A stretch of DNA of 64,000 bases from Choristoneura fumiferana (taxonomy: Eukaryota; Arthropoda; Insecta; Lepidoptera; Tortricidae), in the NCBI RefSeq assembly GCF_025370935.1, contig NC_133472.1:14212397-14276396 (forward strand). The letters run 5' to 3'. Both the position numbers and the translations under genes were made by a program. Positions 22,901-36,300 of this stretch are shown one piece after another (positions within the stretch are counted from its first letter, which is position 1; every line of letters starts with the position of its first letter). The notes beneath the pieces were generated by a model. The model was not told the origin of the DNA. It made no database searches and saw only the letters and a program-made list of their open reading frames with translations.

Positions 22901-24905
22901 GTTTTCAGTATATCATACAGGTGTTCAATTAATGACTTCTGCGTTTCAAATGTTTGCTTGCAATGGAAACATGTGTTGCTCAAATCAGAATTATTATTTT
23001 CAAAGGTCTTTTCATTTACAAGTTCGTTTTTACTTGAAATCGTTATATGCTTCTGCTGGTTTAGACTAGAATTGTGACTTAGTTCCATATGAGTCTTAAG
23101 CATGAAACTGGAAGCAAATGTTTTATCACATACATTACATTTGAGTTTATAACTTCTTTTAACCAGAATTTTACTTTTTGAATAGTTTATTATGCATGTT
23201 TGAGGGTGATATAATTTTAAATGATTTTCATAGTTACTTGGTTCTGAAAATAATATTTCACAAGTCTCACAATATCGTTTAGACTTTTGTAAATATGGTT
23301 GTACATCCTGAAGAACAACATTTGCATTATAAGGCTTAACACAATTTTCAAAATAGTTTTCATCTATTGCCACCTTGTTTGGTTTTGAGCCTAGTATAAT
23401 TTTATTGCACTGAAGAAGTTTATTTTCAGGTGCTAAAGTATCAATCGATAATTTTTCAGGGTTTGTTGCTTTTGAGAATTGTGAATCACAAATAGCATGT
23501 TCTACATTTTCTATTTGTTGGTTCGATTTCTTTTCTTGAAATAAAGTTTCTTGCTTTTTAAAAAAGATGCTTGCTTCAAAGGCTGAAAATAAAAAAAACT
23601 ATACAGTGAAACTCCAAACAAATTATCCATGAAACTAACTACAACATACAGGTATGGTGATTATGTCAGTTTATATTTGAATATGAAATACAAATAAAAA
23701 ATAAAAATTGCTTAAGATCTTTCATAGCCAATTCATCTTTAGTATCCTACTTAAAGCCCTGAATGCAAGGACATGTGTTGACATTGTGTGTAGCAAGATG
23801 CAATGCAGATAATACTGAGCAAAAAAATTGGCTCCGCATTCATACACACAATACAATTTGGCAGTAGTACAGCAAGCAAGTTGCAAGCAGTGCACTTATC
23901 TCCAACTGCCAACATTTTCGAGGCAGTAACTGACACTTTATGCACTGGTCCGATTGACTCAAAATTTGGCATACTTATGTAAGGCCGGTAACAATACATT
24001 AATCTGGTAGTGACATTATGTTGGTCTGGCCAGGATCATCTCCAGAGGATAGAACTCTTCAATGGTTAATGGCATAGACTTGAAATTTGGTACGCTAATA
24101 CAGTTTGGATGACAGTGCAAGTACAGTCAACAAAATGTACAATCAACAAAAAAGCTTGTATTAAAAATGAAATTTTCAACAAAAACTTTTTACATTTAAA
24201 ATTCTTGCCATATTCTAAAATATAGGTTTTACATATGCTTTTGCCCGTGGCTTCCTACTTGCTTTGTACTTTTTCCTGTGTATCTATCTGTATTAGTATG
24301 AATCCCGGGGAAGGACATAGGATAGTTTTATCCCAGAAAATTGCTTAGTTCTTGCAGGATAGCGATAACAAATTCTACACAGATAGAGTTGCAGGCAACA
24401 GGCTAGTTGATTATAAGTTATAGGGTGTTAGTGGACTGATCTCTGCAACTCGACTACTTTGTGCATCTAATTTGTATAGCTAGGTAGTTGATTAATTTGA
24501 GGAAAATGCAAAGTTTCCGCAGGATAGGAATAAGTGAATTCTATCCGTGAATTCTGGCCGTGATTGATACAGGCTTTTTTTATCCCTGGAAAGCCCAAAG
24601 TTCCTAAAGGATAAAATAACTCTTTAGATTGATTTTAAGATAAGAGAGCTGGTTAAATATATACAAGTAGCATCAAAATCAGCTGAACATTTTTGTACCT
24701 TGCATCTTTATTGCCAGAGCAAACGCAGCATTAATAAAAAGCTCCGTTTCTTTTAAAATTAATTAATTAGATAATGAATAATCAATTTACCACTGTCACA
24801 CTTTCTGTCGATTTCTTTTTTAAATTCTGACAGATCAGGAAACAAACGCCTCACAGCTGGATTCTCCATTATATCATGTTCTTCTATGTCAATTCCATCA
24901 GCCAT
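19984..24905 (-). CDS. Multi-zinc-finger protein with about nine tandem C2HC/C2H2 finger pairs
   Basis: Two exons: 24791-24905 (starts ATGGCTGATGG, phase 1 at a GTAAAT donor) and 19984-23582 (TTTTCAG acceptor, stop TGA). They join in frame to give 1,237 aa; the long exon alone has only a GTG at the head of its finger-containing part, so the upstream ATG exon is needed. Three isolated fingers come first (about residues 140-255). Then about nine modules of roughly 105 aa fill residues 280-1225. Each has a Y/F-x-C-x2-C finger closing with H-x(n)-C, a short linker, a C-x2-C-x12-H-x(3-4)-H finger, and a spacer with a conserved hydrophobic strand such as FVIYNL, FYFFNL, YRIVVF or MTIIAF. Zinc binding is clear; DNA, RNA or protein as the target is not. 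I see no ZAD, BTB or SET domain and do not recognise an ortholog. It is divergent from the RFX gene across about 2.5 kb. Confidence 0.9.
23931..24230. repeat. Dispersed repeat in intron 1 of the finger gene
   Basis: GGTCCGATTGACTCAAAATT, TGGCATAGACTTGAAATTTG and GGCCAGGATCATCTCCAGAG recur, inverted or varied, near 31.33-31.50 kb (CAAATTTCAAGTCGATGCCA). This suggests a shared LINE-like family. Confidence 0.5.
24233..24415 (+). mobile_element. RTE-like LINE tail fragment
   Basis: GCTTTTGCCCGTGGCTTCCT, GAATCCCGGGGAAGGACATA, TTTATCCCAGAAAATTG and GGCAACAGGCTAG are the usual landmarks of a lepidopteran RTE-like repeat tail; it lies in intron 1 of the finger gene. Confidence 0.55.
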
Positions 24906-25426
24906 GTTATAGCTGAAACAATTTTGTATTATATATTTTTTCAATGACAAAAGCTAATGGTAAGTTGGTATAACATAGTAGAAGTAAATAACTAGCTGTT
25001 ACCTGTTACAGGTAACAGCTACAGGACCCTGGGTCCTGTCTTAAAACTTTTACGTACTTGGAATTTCCCTATTTGTATAGGTGCATTTGCCCCGAAACAT
25101 TATTTCTCCATTCTTGTTTTTGAAAACCACATCACCGTCTATCCTTTTTTGCGAGTTTGTCCACTATCTTAGTTTACTGCCACTACTGCCTCAAATACTT
25201 GACCACTTGCTTATACAAAAGTCCAGATGCGATGCCTGGTTGTTGTCCCCTGGCTAAAAGAATTTAATTGATTTCCACTTACTCTATTGTACGGCAATAA
25301 GAAAATGTGCGCTTAAAATAATAAAAAAACCTGTAAAATTAATTTAATGCATTCTTTACTGCCACTTTCTTTACCATTTTACTTTTTTTATACGGCTTTA
25401 TTTATTAACATTTACACCTACCAGCA

Positions 25427-25595
25427 GGTCACACTCTTTCCCTCCCGGCCCGGATAATACCGACATGGAAATACCAACCCTGTTTTTAGTGCCTACGCCC
25501 ATAGAAGCTCATGTCAGTTTGTATGGGCATATACACGAAAAACAGGGGTGGTATTTCCATGTCAGTATTATCCGGGCCGGGAAAAAGTGTCATCC
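25427..25595. repeat. MITE with GGCCCGGATAATACCG arms, copy 1
   Basis: CCCGGCCCGGATAATACCGA and its inverted partner TATTATCCGGGCCGGGA bound the arms. The interior includes AAAACAGGG and GGAAATACC pairs. A second copy is at 38363-38524. Confidence 0.8.
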
Positions 25596-26013
25596 CTCCA
25601 AACACATTTTTTTTGCCTTGCAACTTATTACACAGATAAGAGTAGGCGTCAGGTTGAAACAGAATTAAATATGAAAAATGTAAGAAAATCGATATGATAT
25701 CGTAGATGTCTACCACCATAGTAAATAAAACAAACGAGATTGGATTGAGAAGTAGTCATGACATGAAGTAGTAGGAATTCTAGTATTAGTAGTAGTAGTA
25801 GTAAAGTCACCTGATTTTTATTTTGCTATGCTAAAAGATTTCTTACATTATTTCTCTATAAGCATGAATATTATAAACAGGAAAGAAAGCTATCTTAAAG
25901 AGATTCTAAATTGAATAATATCAGTTGGACGTGGACTGGACATCACCGGTTGGAACATGCGTTTAAATTGTTTAAATTTTAAATAGACGTTTTCCCAACC
26001 GGCTGTATTTGTC

Positions 26014-26453
26014 TAATGGTGCGTACACACCGACGCAACGAACGAAAACGAAGGATTCAACGTTGGCTCCGCACGCTCGTTGGCCTTCGAAGGCGCGTCA
26101 ACCTTCAAGCAAACGTTCGTTGGCACTGACTGATTCCAGCTCGCATTCCCAATTTAAAAACGGACGACGACGATATGATTATAATTGATAGTTTTATATA
26201 CTGTAATGAGCTCTCCATACTTAAGTGACGTAAACGGTGTGAAATATAGACGAGGTATACGAGATGGATAAATCAGACGTCCACACTCTACGCTATTCCT
26301 TTGATGTTACCGCCACGCTTCGGATCGCCGGCACACGCAAACGAACGATCGGTGGCATTCGCTAACACGCACCTTCGAAGGTCAACGAGCGTGCAGAGCC
26401 AACGTTGAATATCCTTCGTTGGCCTTCGTTGGCCCGGTGCGGACGCGCCATTA
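26014..26453. repeat. 440-bp MITE with TAATGG ends
   Basis: TAATGGTGCGTACACACCGA on the left matches the complement of the right end (CGGTGCGGACGCGCCATTA). Long inner arms (TTCAACGTTGGCTC, GCACGCTCGTTGRCCTTCGA) also pair. Confidence 0.8.
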
Positions 26454-26465
26454 AAGTGTTTCGTA

Positions 26466-26753
26466 GATTATCCGATCCGATATCGATATCGGACGCCGAT
26501 ATCAGATCTTTCATAGTATCCGGCCCGACATGCTCGTGGCACCATCGGACGCCCGTGGGCTGTCGGACGATATGTTTGTATTTGTGCTATACGTGTATCT
26601 AAATTCTCTTAGTGTGTGCACTAAACTTTCGAGCAAATGGCCGTATCGGAGGAACGATTTGGTCGGAAATATGTGAAAACAGCACATGGTCTCTAGTCTC
26701 TACTATCGGGTGTCGACCATCGTCGTCCGATACCGATATCGGATCGGATAATC
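26466..26753. repeat. Inverted-repeat element with GATTATCCGATCCGATATCG arms
   Basis: The left arm GATTATCCGATCCGATATCG and the right arm CCGATATCGGATCGGATAAT are inverted; GTCCGA and GATATC words recur inside. Confidence 0.7.
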
Positions 26754-26937
26754 TGAAAGAGCTCTTAGACAAAATTAGATATAATAAGGCTTTGTTATAG
26801 TCGGTATCGGTATCTGACGGTGATCTGGATCTGACGCATATATATACTTGGTCGGCGTCTGCCAAAATGGAACGTCTGTCACTAGTAAAAAAACTTTAGG
26901 TACTTAGTCGGCTCTGTGTTCTTGTACTTCTGTTACC

Positions 26938-27253
26938 CAGTGTTGCCAGACACCCCGCTTTTCCGCTTTTTACCCCGCGTTTTTGCCACTGGCCCCGCTA
27001 TCCGCGTTAAGCTAACGCGGATTCCCTTTTTTAAAATATACACGATCAATTTTTACATGTTACAACTTGCTCGTGGAAAAAGGTCGCACCCGAACGCTTA
27101 CGGCGCAGCGGAAGCACTAGTTGTACTATGATTTTTCTTCGAGTTTTCAACGTGACAAAAAAACCTATAAACGTGTTCCGCTAATTTAAAAATCCGCGTT
27201 TTGAAAGCGCAGCTCCCGCTTTTTGTATTCTCGTATTATATCTGGCAACACTG
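26938..27253. mobile_element. hAT-type MITE with exact 8-bp target duplication
   Basis: The terminal inverted repeats are CAGTGTTGCCAGA and TCTGGCAACACTG. The flanks carry an identical 8-bp duplication CTGTTACC at 26930-26937 and 27254-27261. CAGTG ends and 8-bp duplications are hallmarks of hAT transposons. The 316-bp element has no coding capacity. Confidence 0.9.
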
Positions 27254-27388
27254 CTGTTACCCCTTCGCTCCACCTCACCGCACAGCTGATCAAATGTCAA
27301 GATGGGGTTTTGTTACGCATTTATCAGATAAGAAAAATGTACAATATGAAATTTAATTATGTTATTATAATATCCTTCGTGGGTTAAA

Positions 27389-30300
27389 ATGGATAGCACA
27401 GCTCCATTTCAACCTTGGGCTAAAGACGGTTCCAAAAATGTTAAGTCTGAGCGAGAACTAGTGGATGACGCGAAACTTCATCAAGAAAATGTCAATCATC
27501 CAAAACATACGCAAACTGCGTCTTACGATAAAGATAGTATTTCCGCTTCAAGTGAAGATCCGGGTCCGTCCAGCGCCGCGGATCCTGACGTCGATCCCCC
27601 GCGGGGAAAGGAGTCCGGGATGGACTCGGGAAAAATAGCTTCCATGCAGCAGTTTATTGAGAACACCCTCAGGTGAATTATCTTTACCATGACCACAACA
27701 ATATACCTAATTTACATGCTTGATGGACTATTGTCTAAATAAGTAATTATCCCTAAATTAATGTTGAAGAGATGACATTAACTAAGTTCACCAGTATTGT
27801 TCAGTATGAATCAACTCCAATAGTCTTCTTATTCTAGTTCTCATTTTCTAACACACACATGTTTACATTTTACACTACATTTTACATTTTATCTACATAA
27901 AACTGCAACATACATTGATTTTATGATAGATAATCCTATGCGGTTCACATCAACTGACTGTTTATAATGTGACTATTTAGCCATGAGGGAAGGCAACGGG
28001 TAGCACAGCTGCTGGAAGAAGTGGAGGCTCTGAGTGGAGCAGAGAGACTTCTGCTATACTTGCGCTTGCCCACTGGTATACCACCTCACGACCCACTGAA
28101 GCAGCCAATAAACCCATTGGGCTCCAGGTAACTGAATAACTGACATTAAAATTCATCATTATGGATTAACAGTTAAAAATAAATGGTATGTTTTAGGGCT
28201 GAACTTCAGCAAACTGTAACATGGATACAGACACACTTGGAAGTAGACCCTGATGTCTCCCTGCCCAAGCAGGATGTGTATGATGAATACATGTGAGTAC
28301 CACCTGAATTCTTTCAAGTAGCATCTTCACTTATATTTATTTATAGTTTTTTTATCTATAAACATAAATAAACAATTTTATCTATAGTATTAGTAAAAGA
28401 ATGAGGCCTATCTTATCAATTCACTTAATATAAATCTTTTATTCTTATTTTTATTAAATATTTTGTACTATCTTTATAATAGACATTGATTTTTAGTAAA
28501 TAACTTTAAAAAATAAAGGTTTATGGATATTAAATCAAAAATAACATCATACTTACCATATTAATATCTACAACATAAAAATAAGTATTACAGTAAACTA
28601 TGCATTAAGTGACATGCATAATAAAATGTACATGCTTATCATGTACAATGTTTAGGCATAGCCTGATTGAATTTTATAAATAATGTTGTTACAAATAATA
28701 AATGCAAAATCATTGATACTAAAAACAGCAGGTATCCTATAATTTAGAAAAGTATCATAAGTATAAGTATTTTGGTCCTTGGGGAGGCCTATGCTAAGCA
28801 GTGGATATGTTCTGGCAAACATGATGATAATGATGATGATTGTGGTAAGTAGGAAAAAAGCTGTACCTATTATATGTATAATTAAAATATCTCTGCTCTT
28901 ATGACTCAAATGCTTAAAATGTGGGTGATACTTTAGTAAGTGCTCTGTAGTGAGTTTGATTTTTATAATTAGTCTATAACATAAAAGTATAAGACATTTG
29001 CTAATTTGATGCTGCATATTAAGCTTATAGCATATGTAAAGACTCCGAATTAGTGACTGATAACTGATATACATACTAAATTACATTAACAAAATGCCAA
29101 CTATACCATAACTGCTTTAATAGTTATTTCATTTGTAAAAACATTACCATTCCTTGCAGTCAGGTAATAAACACATAAAATGGGTAAAGTCTGGTACTTA
29201 ACATCCCAGTCATGTATTCCCAAGGGTAACTCTAGGTCTAAGTCCTAGACCTAGAGTTTGGTTACTAGCTTTTGCCCGCGGCTTCGCCCGAGTGGAATTC
29301 GCGCGCTGTTCCCTTGGGAACTGTGCATTTTTCCGGGATAAAAATTAGCCTGTGTCACTCTGGCCCATACTATCTTTATGCCATTAATAACGTCGATCCG
29401 TCGCTCCGTTTCGACCTGAAAGACGGACAAAGATACATCCACACACACTTTCGCATTTATAATATTAGTATGGATAATAATAATAATAATAATAAAGCCC
29501 TTTATTTCCGATTAACACTTTTTACAAATATTTATAGAATATCCCTTAAATCGGTGTGCCTTCTGGCATAGGCCTCCTCCAACAATCTCCACTCTGCTCT
29601 GTCATCCGCTACTCTGGTCCACTGTGGCCCCAGGGTCAAACGGATATCGTCCACCCACCTCCTTATTGGGCGTCCTCTTTTTCTGGTGCTATCCCTAGGG
29701 TACCACAGTGTGACCTGTTTGCTCCACTTATTTTGTTTACATCTCAGCATGTGTCCCGTCCAGCTCCATTTTAGATGGTCAATTCGGGTGAGAATGTCTG
29801 ACACTTTAGTTTTCTTTCTTATCTCTGTACTTTTAATTTTGTCGCTTAACTTTAGTCCTAACATACTTCTTTCCATTGCCCGTTGGCACTTAACCAGTTT
29901 ATCACGATGGTGCTCTGTAAGTGACCAGGTCTCGGATCCATAAGTTAAACATGGCAAGATGCAGGTGTTGAATGTTTTCTTTTTGATGTGTATGTTTATT
30001 TCTTTACTTTTCATGATCTCCCTTAGGGACCAATATTTCTTCCATCCATTGGCTATTCTTTTATTTATTTATTTTATTTTATTTTATTTTATTTTATTAG
30101 TATGGATAGTATGGTTGTATATTGAGTTACCATAGAAACATGAGTAGTGCAAGTAAATGGTTATCTTCGTGTAAATAATGATAAAAAACAAGTGGAAATG
30201 TCATTCGTCCTGTTATGTACCAAAACCAGTGTCACCTGAAATGCTCACATGCGCGTCCATACACACTTGGAAATGTTGGCGATTATTGTAAATAAAAGCT

Positions 30301-33300
30301 AAGCCTTTTATTACAAAGAAAAATATTTTCTGAACTGGCAGCATAATTAGAACTACTACAAAGGTTGAGAGTCTATTATATGGTACATTATAAGGTACAT
30401 ATATGTATGATAGTATGATACATATATATATAGTACATTCTCGGTTATCATATAAACATAGGGCGTATTACTCTAATGTCTGTTACACTCGAGTATTTCT
30501 GTGTTATTTTTTACATTTTTGAGAATTTGTACACGCTCCCTCCCCCAACCCCAAAAAAGGGGCATACTTTTTTCTATTTCGTGATTATTACCATAAAACT
30601 CACGGGCAAAATACACAGATTATTATAGAATTATTTTTAATAATTAGAGCTAAAGTTTTTCATGCAGGTATTTTTAACGCGGTCTAAGCCGCGGGTTAAG
30701 GCTAGTTTATAATCAGTGTAATAGCTTGAATATTTTAATATTTTTTTATTTAAAAACTACTAGTCACAGCGCAGATTGTGGGGTTTTCATAATAACATGT
30801 GTTACCAAATAGTCATGGCTGTTTCGGATTGTTTTTCGCAACAGAACATAGGTGTTGCGCCTTTTTTCTATGAAAAGAGGATGGTTAAAAATTTATGAAA
30901 TTGGTGAGATCTAATTTATCAAAATTCCTATAATGCCATAATGTATTAGCCTGTGCTATTCCTGAATATACTTATGATTATGATTCACAACATTGTTAAC
31001 CTGTGAAACACCCTACAAGTTTAAACAAAATATTTCACATAAATTTAAGTTATTTGAATCTATCGTGAAAGAAAGGAAGAGAGAAATAATACATTTATTC
31101 ACTATCAGGTCTATCACAAAAGACACACGAATACAACAAAATTACAAATTAACCAAAAAACATGAAAACACACATATGAAAATGGTACATACACACAATT
31201 CGTGAATAATTAATTATCTGCAATATCTGTAGGTACAAACTAAAAAAAGTTTTTGCCAATTTTTTTATTTTTAATAAAAGTTTTTTTGCTGACTGTACAT
31301 TTGTATTGTCACCCAAACTACATCTGCATACCAAATTTCAAGTCGATGCCATTAACTGTTGAAGAGTTCCGTCCTGTGGAGACGATCCTGGCCGGACTAC
31401 CAGGATGTCACTATCAGATTATTGTATTGTCACGCAACTTACATAAGTATATTATATCAAATTTCAAGTCAATCGGACTACTGGAAGTTAGTCGAATTTA
31501 ACTTGCAAGATTTGATGACAGACAGACAGACAGGACAATGGGACAGGTGAAACTAAATAAAAGCTTGTAAAAAACCGGCCAAGTGCGAGTCAGACTTGCG
31601 CACCGCAGGTTCCAGGTAGGTATGAGTTTTACAATACATACAGTAACCAGTGTAGCAGAGCCCCTCTCCTGAGCAAAATGTATGTGGATGGTTACAGATT
31701 ACAGATATAGGCAGATAGGCAAAAAAGTAAGATTTTTAGACTCAACTCGATATAAAAGGCAGTTTTACAAGTAACTATGGATTGTAGGTAGAGGGAAGCA
31801 GCGCAAACTGTGTATGGAAAAGTGCCCGTTATAAAGTGTTAAATTAGGCGGCACTACAACAGCAAGGGGTATATTTTAAAGAAGCTTTATAACGATAAAC
31901 AGTAAAATCATCCAAAATGTATTTAATAGATCGCGCAAATTAAATTATCGTCCAGGTTTTCTCACATCATTTACTTTAGTTCAATATTTACTAAATTTTT
32001 TCAGACACTTGGTACTCTAGCGCCAATCTGGAGGAATTTGAAAATGTTATTTGTCGCTTAACCTCACGTCGACTATTTAATTGTAGATTATTGAATAGAT
32101 ATCAGGAGGGGTATTTATATCTTCACTGTGTTTATTTACAAAATATGATTATATTTAAATTAATTTATTTTCATGTAATAAACAAATGATGATTCTAATT
32201 ATAGTTTTCTGTTGTCAACAGCGCCCATTGCATGAGCAGCAACATGAAACCTCTTTCAACTGCTGATTTTGGCAAAGTTATGAAGCAAGTCTATCCGAGC
32301 GTCCGTCCGCGGCGACTCGGTACTCGCGGCAATTCCAGGTAAATTAGTCATTGTATTAATAAAGTACAAAGTACCTACCTATAGTTATTATGGCCTTCTT
32401 GCATCAGCTCCAGAGTGTGACGTGTTTGCTGGTCGTTGGATTAGTGTATGTAATGAATGTTTAGGTTCTGTGAGATGATGCGTGTACGTGTGTCCACCTG
32501 TATTTTTTTTTTGATTTGTTATATACTTTTTTATTTTGTTTTTTTGTCATTTTATTTCTTTCTCTCATCTCTGTGTTTGTCTTGCGCAGTGCCTTACTGT
32601 TTATCTGTTATGCTGTGTAAGTTTCTTAGAAATAAATTTAAATATATATATATGTGAACTACAAGTTAAACAGAACTACATATTAGCCCAAGCAGTTTTA
32701 TTTCTTTGTTTACATATGGATTTAAAATCACAAGTTGCTACAGCATCATTTGATTCTCACGTACTTAAAAATACATATACAATGATATTTAAAAAAAAGT
32801 CTACTGGAAAACTGCATGCTTTACCGACTTACTACATAAAATATTAAATTATCCTTGTATAAACTAGTTTTTAAGGGAAAACTAATATATCTAATATTTT
32901 ATACCTATTTTGATATAAAAAATATCTGGGTATTGTATGTATTTAATTTCGTTCGCATTCGCTTCCCTTAAATACACAAATCATGTAATATTCTGTCTTA
33001 GTTATACAAATGCCCAGAGATTATTTTGAAATAGACTTTGATATACGACTGCAATGTATATTCAAACAAACAACATCAAATTCAACAAGCGACTGGATAG
33101 ATAACATATGGATCTACTTGTTGTAATTTAACTGCTTACTATAAGTATAGTTGTTAAAAATTGGATTTTTAAAGCGAGATTTTTGCTGACGGTGCTTTTG
33201 GTGACTGATAGACAGTACATGCATTTGCAGTGTCATGCCAACTTACACACATACCACATACAAGACCACTAGAAGTTGGTTTAATTTGATTTCCAAGATG

Positions 33301-36300
33301 GCTAACACGGCAAGTTAAATAAAATCTTGTAAAACCCAACGACGCATCAAATCACTGTTTTTACTTGCACCCTGCTAGTGCGAATTCATCATCATTATCA
33401 TCATCATCATCGGCCTATCTTAGTCCATTGCTGGACATAGGCCTCTCCAGTTGCACGCCACTGAGCACGATCCTCGGCTAGTCTCATCCAGTTCTTGCCA
33501 GCTAACCTGCGAAGATCATCGCTCCACCTAGTCTGAGGGCGTCCTACGCCACGCTTGCCGATTCGCGGTCTCCACTCAAGAACTCGTTTGCCCCAGCGGT
33601 TATCGGCGCGCATAGTGCGAATTCATTTTACTAGTTTTCTTATCATGCAGCGTAAAGTTTTCGTAACGTATTATTTTCCTAATTCATTTATTACTGCATA
33701 GTAATCATGTGGTACAGTCACCATCATTAATATCTGCCACAGCGGAGCGTGCAAAAATATCTGACAAGTCCTTCCGGCCCCAGAAATAGAGTCGTATCAG
33801 ATATCTATGCACGCTTGTTCTGTCAAATATTGGTGCTGGTGACTGTACATATTAACTCAATAACTGATTTAACTTGGCAAATTGATTTATTTATTTAATC
33901 TGCAGTAAATGTTCCACTTTATTCAATAATTTACTTTTAAAATGGTCTTTGCTAAAGGCGAAGGTATGATGTAATTACTCTAATTAATTACTTATAAGTA
34001 TAGGTAGGTATGCTTATTTGTGAAGGAATACCATCGTTTATGCACTTTGCATGGTCATGTAAGTAGGCACTGAATAGTAATCTTTCAAGTATAAGCAATT
34101 ATTCTTCAGCACTAGAAGATCAATTGAAAGACTAAAGACTATGTCGTATCTGATAGGACAAATAACTCAAAAATATGTAACGCATCTTTATTTATATAGC
34201 CATATTAGATAGATAGAGCGTATTAGATTATTTGAGTGCTTTGTCCTATGCGATATGTATTATTGCCAGTGACTGTACAAGTAAATTATGGACCGAATTA
34301 ATAAAATCTTAGCCTAATTTTGATAAATGAGATGATTTGTCAGGAAAAATCGTATAATTAACAAGTTTTTTCTTTTTCGTTTACCTACTGAAAAGATAAA
34401 GAAAATAATGACCTAGATAGTATAAATTACCATTTTGCAGAGATTGATTTCTTTCGTCGATGTAATGTAACAGATAAGATAATGCTATCAGAAAAACCAA
34501 GGAAAAGGGCGTTGGGGCTCCGATTCAATAAAAATAATTGTATAGATGTATATGCCATGCTACTGCCAAAACACAATTTCACGGAATAACCATTGAATAT
34601 AAGCATCGTGAATGTCCAGCAGGGCTACTACGAAACTCGAAGTTCGTGTCGTGCGATCCCTCTCGCTCTCGTATTAAATAGTATAAGTGTTAGAGGGACC
34701 GCACGACACGAACTTCGAGTTTCGAGTTTCGTAGTAGCCACGCAGTTTCGAGTTTCGTACAAAGTGTGACTATCCACCACGCGCTAACTTAACCAGAATT
34801 GATTACTCAGAGAGTGTAACGGCCCGAGTTAGATATTTATAATTAATGTGAATGAATTTGTCGGCACAATATAAGATATTTATTAGTGCAACAAGTGAGA
34901 TAAGCTCCTAAGTTAGTTTTTTCGCTAACAGCGCTGTGCGAATATGTTTGATTGATTAATTTATATATGCGCGAAGTAAAATAGACATAATAACTTGTTT
35001 TATACTATGTATGAATATGCCGAAAACTATTTTAATCGCCTTCCAAAAACAAGGAGTTGATAATTTGACTTTTAAGATGACTGATTTTGAATGCACTACT
35101 TTTACTTATTATCATTGACATATTCGAAGTCTGTAAGCACTGCTACTTTAAATAAGTTTTAGTATCGCATGCCATAGTTTAAGCACTAAGCAAAATTTCT
35201 ACTCATATGCTTAGCTTGCACGCGTGTTGGCGACGAGCCTTGTATGGTAGCTTGTATTGTTATGTAGGATTATATGTGCAATTTTTTTGACCCCATAGAT
35301 GTTGATTATTTCATTAATTACTCTTAATTCACAAATATTATAAATATGCAAAAGTTTGTATGTCTTTTTGTTTTTTACCTCATCACGTCTAAACCGCTGA
35401 ACCGATTTAGATAAAATTGGGTACACAGATATACCTAGTGCCATCCACGAAGACCCGTGATTTTTTTAAATTAGATATGAATCTGTCATCTCCCAGGATA
35501 ACAGGATCAAAGGACTTTGGGCACAAATTTGTGCCTCTGGGAGAGGACAGGTTAATGACTTGTAATAAGAACCACGGCACGCGTCATCGTGAACGACTCT
35601 ACCTATAGTTTGAATCCCGAGGAAGCAGTCGTGGATTTGTCTATAGGCCATATAGGCCACGGCCTAGGGGCGGCAGCGTTCTCGCAGCGGCAGATTTCAG
35701 AAGACGAGAAAATTATTATTTTAACAAGGTACATGGGGCGGCAGAAATAAAGTAGCATACACTCATAAAATATAAATCCGCCACTGCGAGGATGGGCATA
35801 GGATAATTTTTATCCCGGAAAATTGAACAGTTCCCGAGGGATAGCGTTAAACAAATTGCTATGCAGACGGAGTCGCGGGCAGCGGACAATTACATAAAAT
35901 TTTTACTGCTAAGCATTACCTTAAAAGACTGCTAAGTTTCTACAAGGTATTAACTATCGATTATGTTATATGTACGTTGACGCAAGCAACAAAATATCTT
36001 CGTACATTTTAATAGTTTTGCTATTCAAAACAATGCTATGAGTTGTAATAACAAATATTGTCTGCATTGCAGTCGTTTAATAAGAATAGTAGCAACTCGC
36101 TTCTAATCTCGTATTCTCCTTTTGCATTGCATCTTTACTGCGGAGTGCTTACTAACCTTTTTTAAACGAAATATAAACGTCAATACCTACTCAGCGAATA
36201 CTGCAGTAAAGTAGATTGACAACGTGCATTGGAAAGTATTATATAAACGGGATTTATGAACACGTAACCATTATTACAAATACGTATGAAAATGGACGTT

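Larger units (their letters stand above)
24906..27388. promoter_or_regulatory. Divergent intergenic region between the finger gene and RFX gene, filled with MITEs
   Basis: Both genes are transcribed outward from this 2.5-kb region, so both promoters should lie here. At least four inverted-repeat elements occupy it (25427-25595, 26014-26453, 26466-26753, 26938-27253). Only about 135 bp separate the last element from the RFX start codon. I see no clear TATA box. Confidence 0.55.

Noticed and set aside
24980..25025. Short palindromes (AGCTGTTACCTG / CAGGTAACAGCT and GGACCCTGGGTCC)
   Set aside because: Too short to assign to an element or a regulatory site, and isolated.
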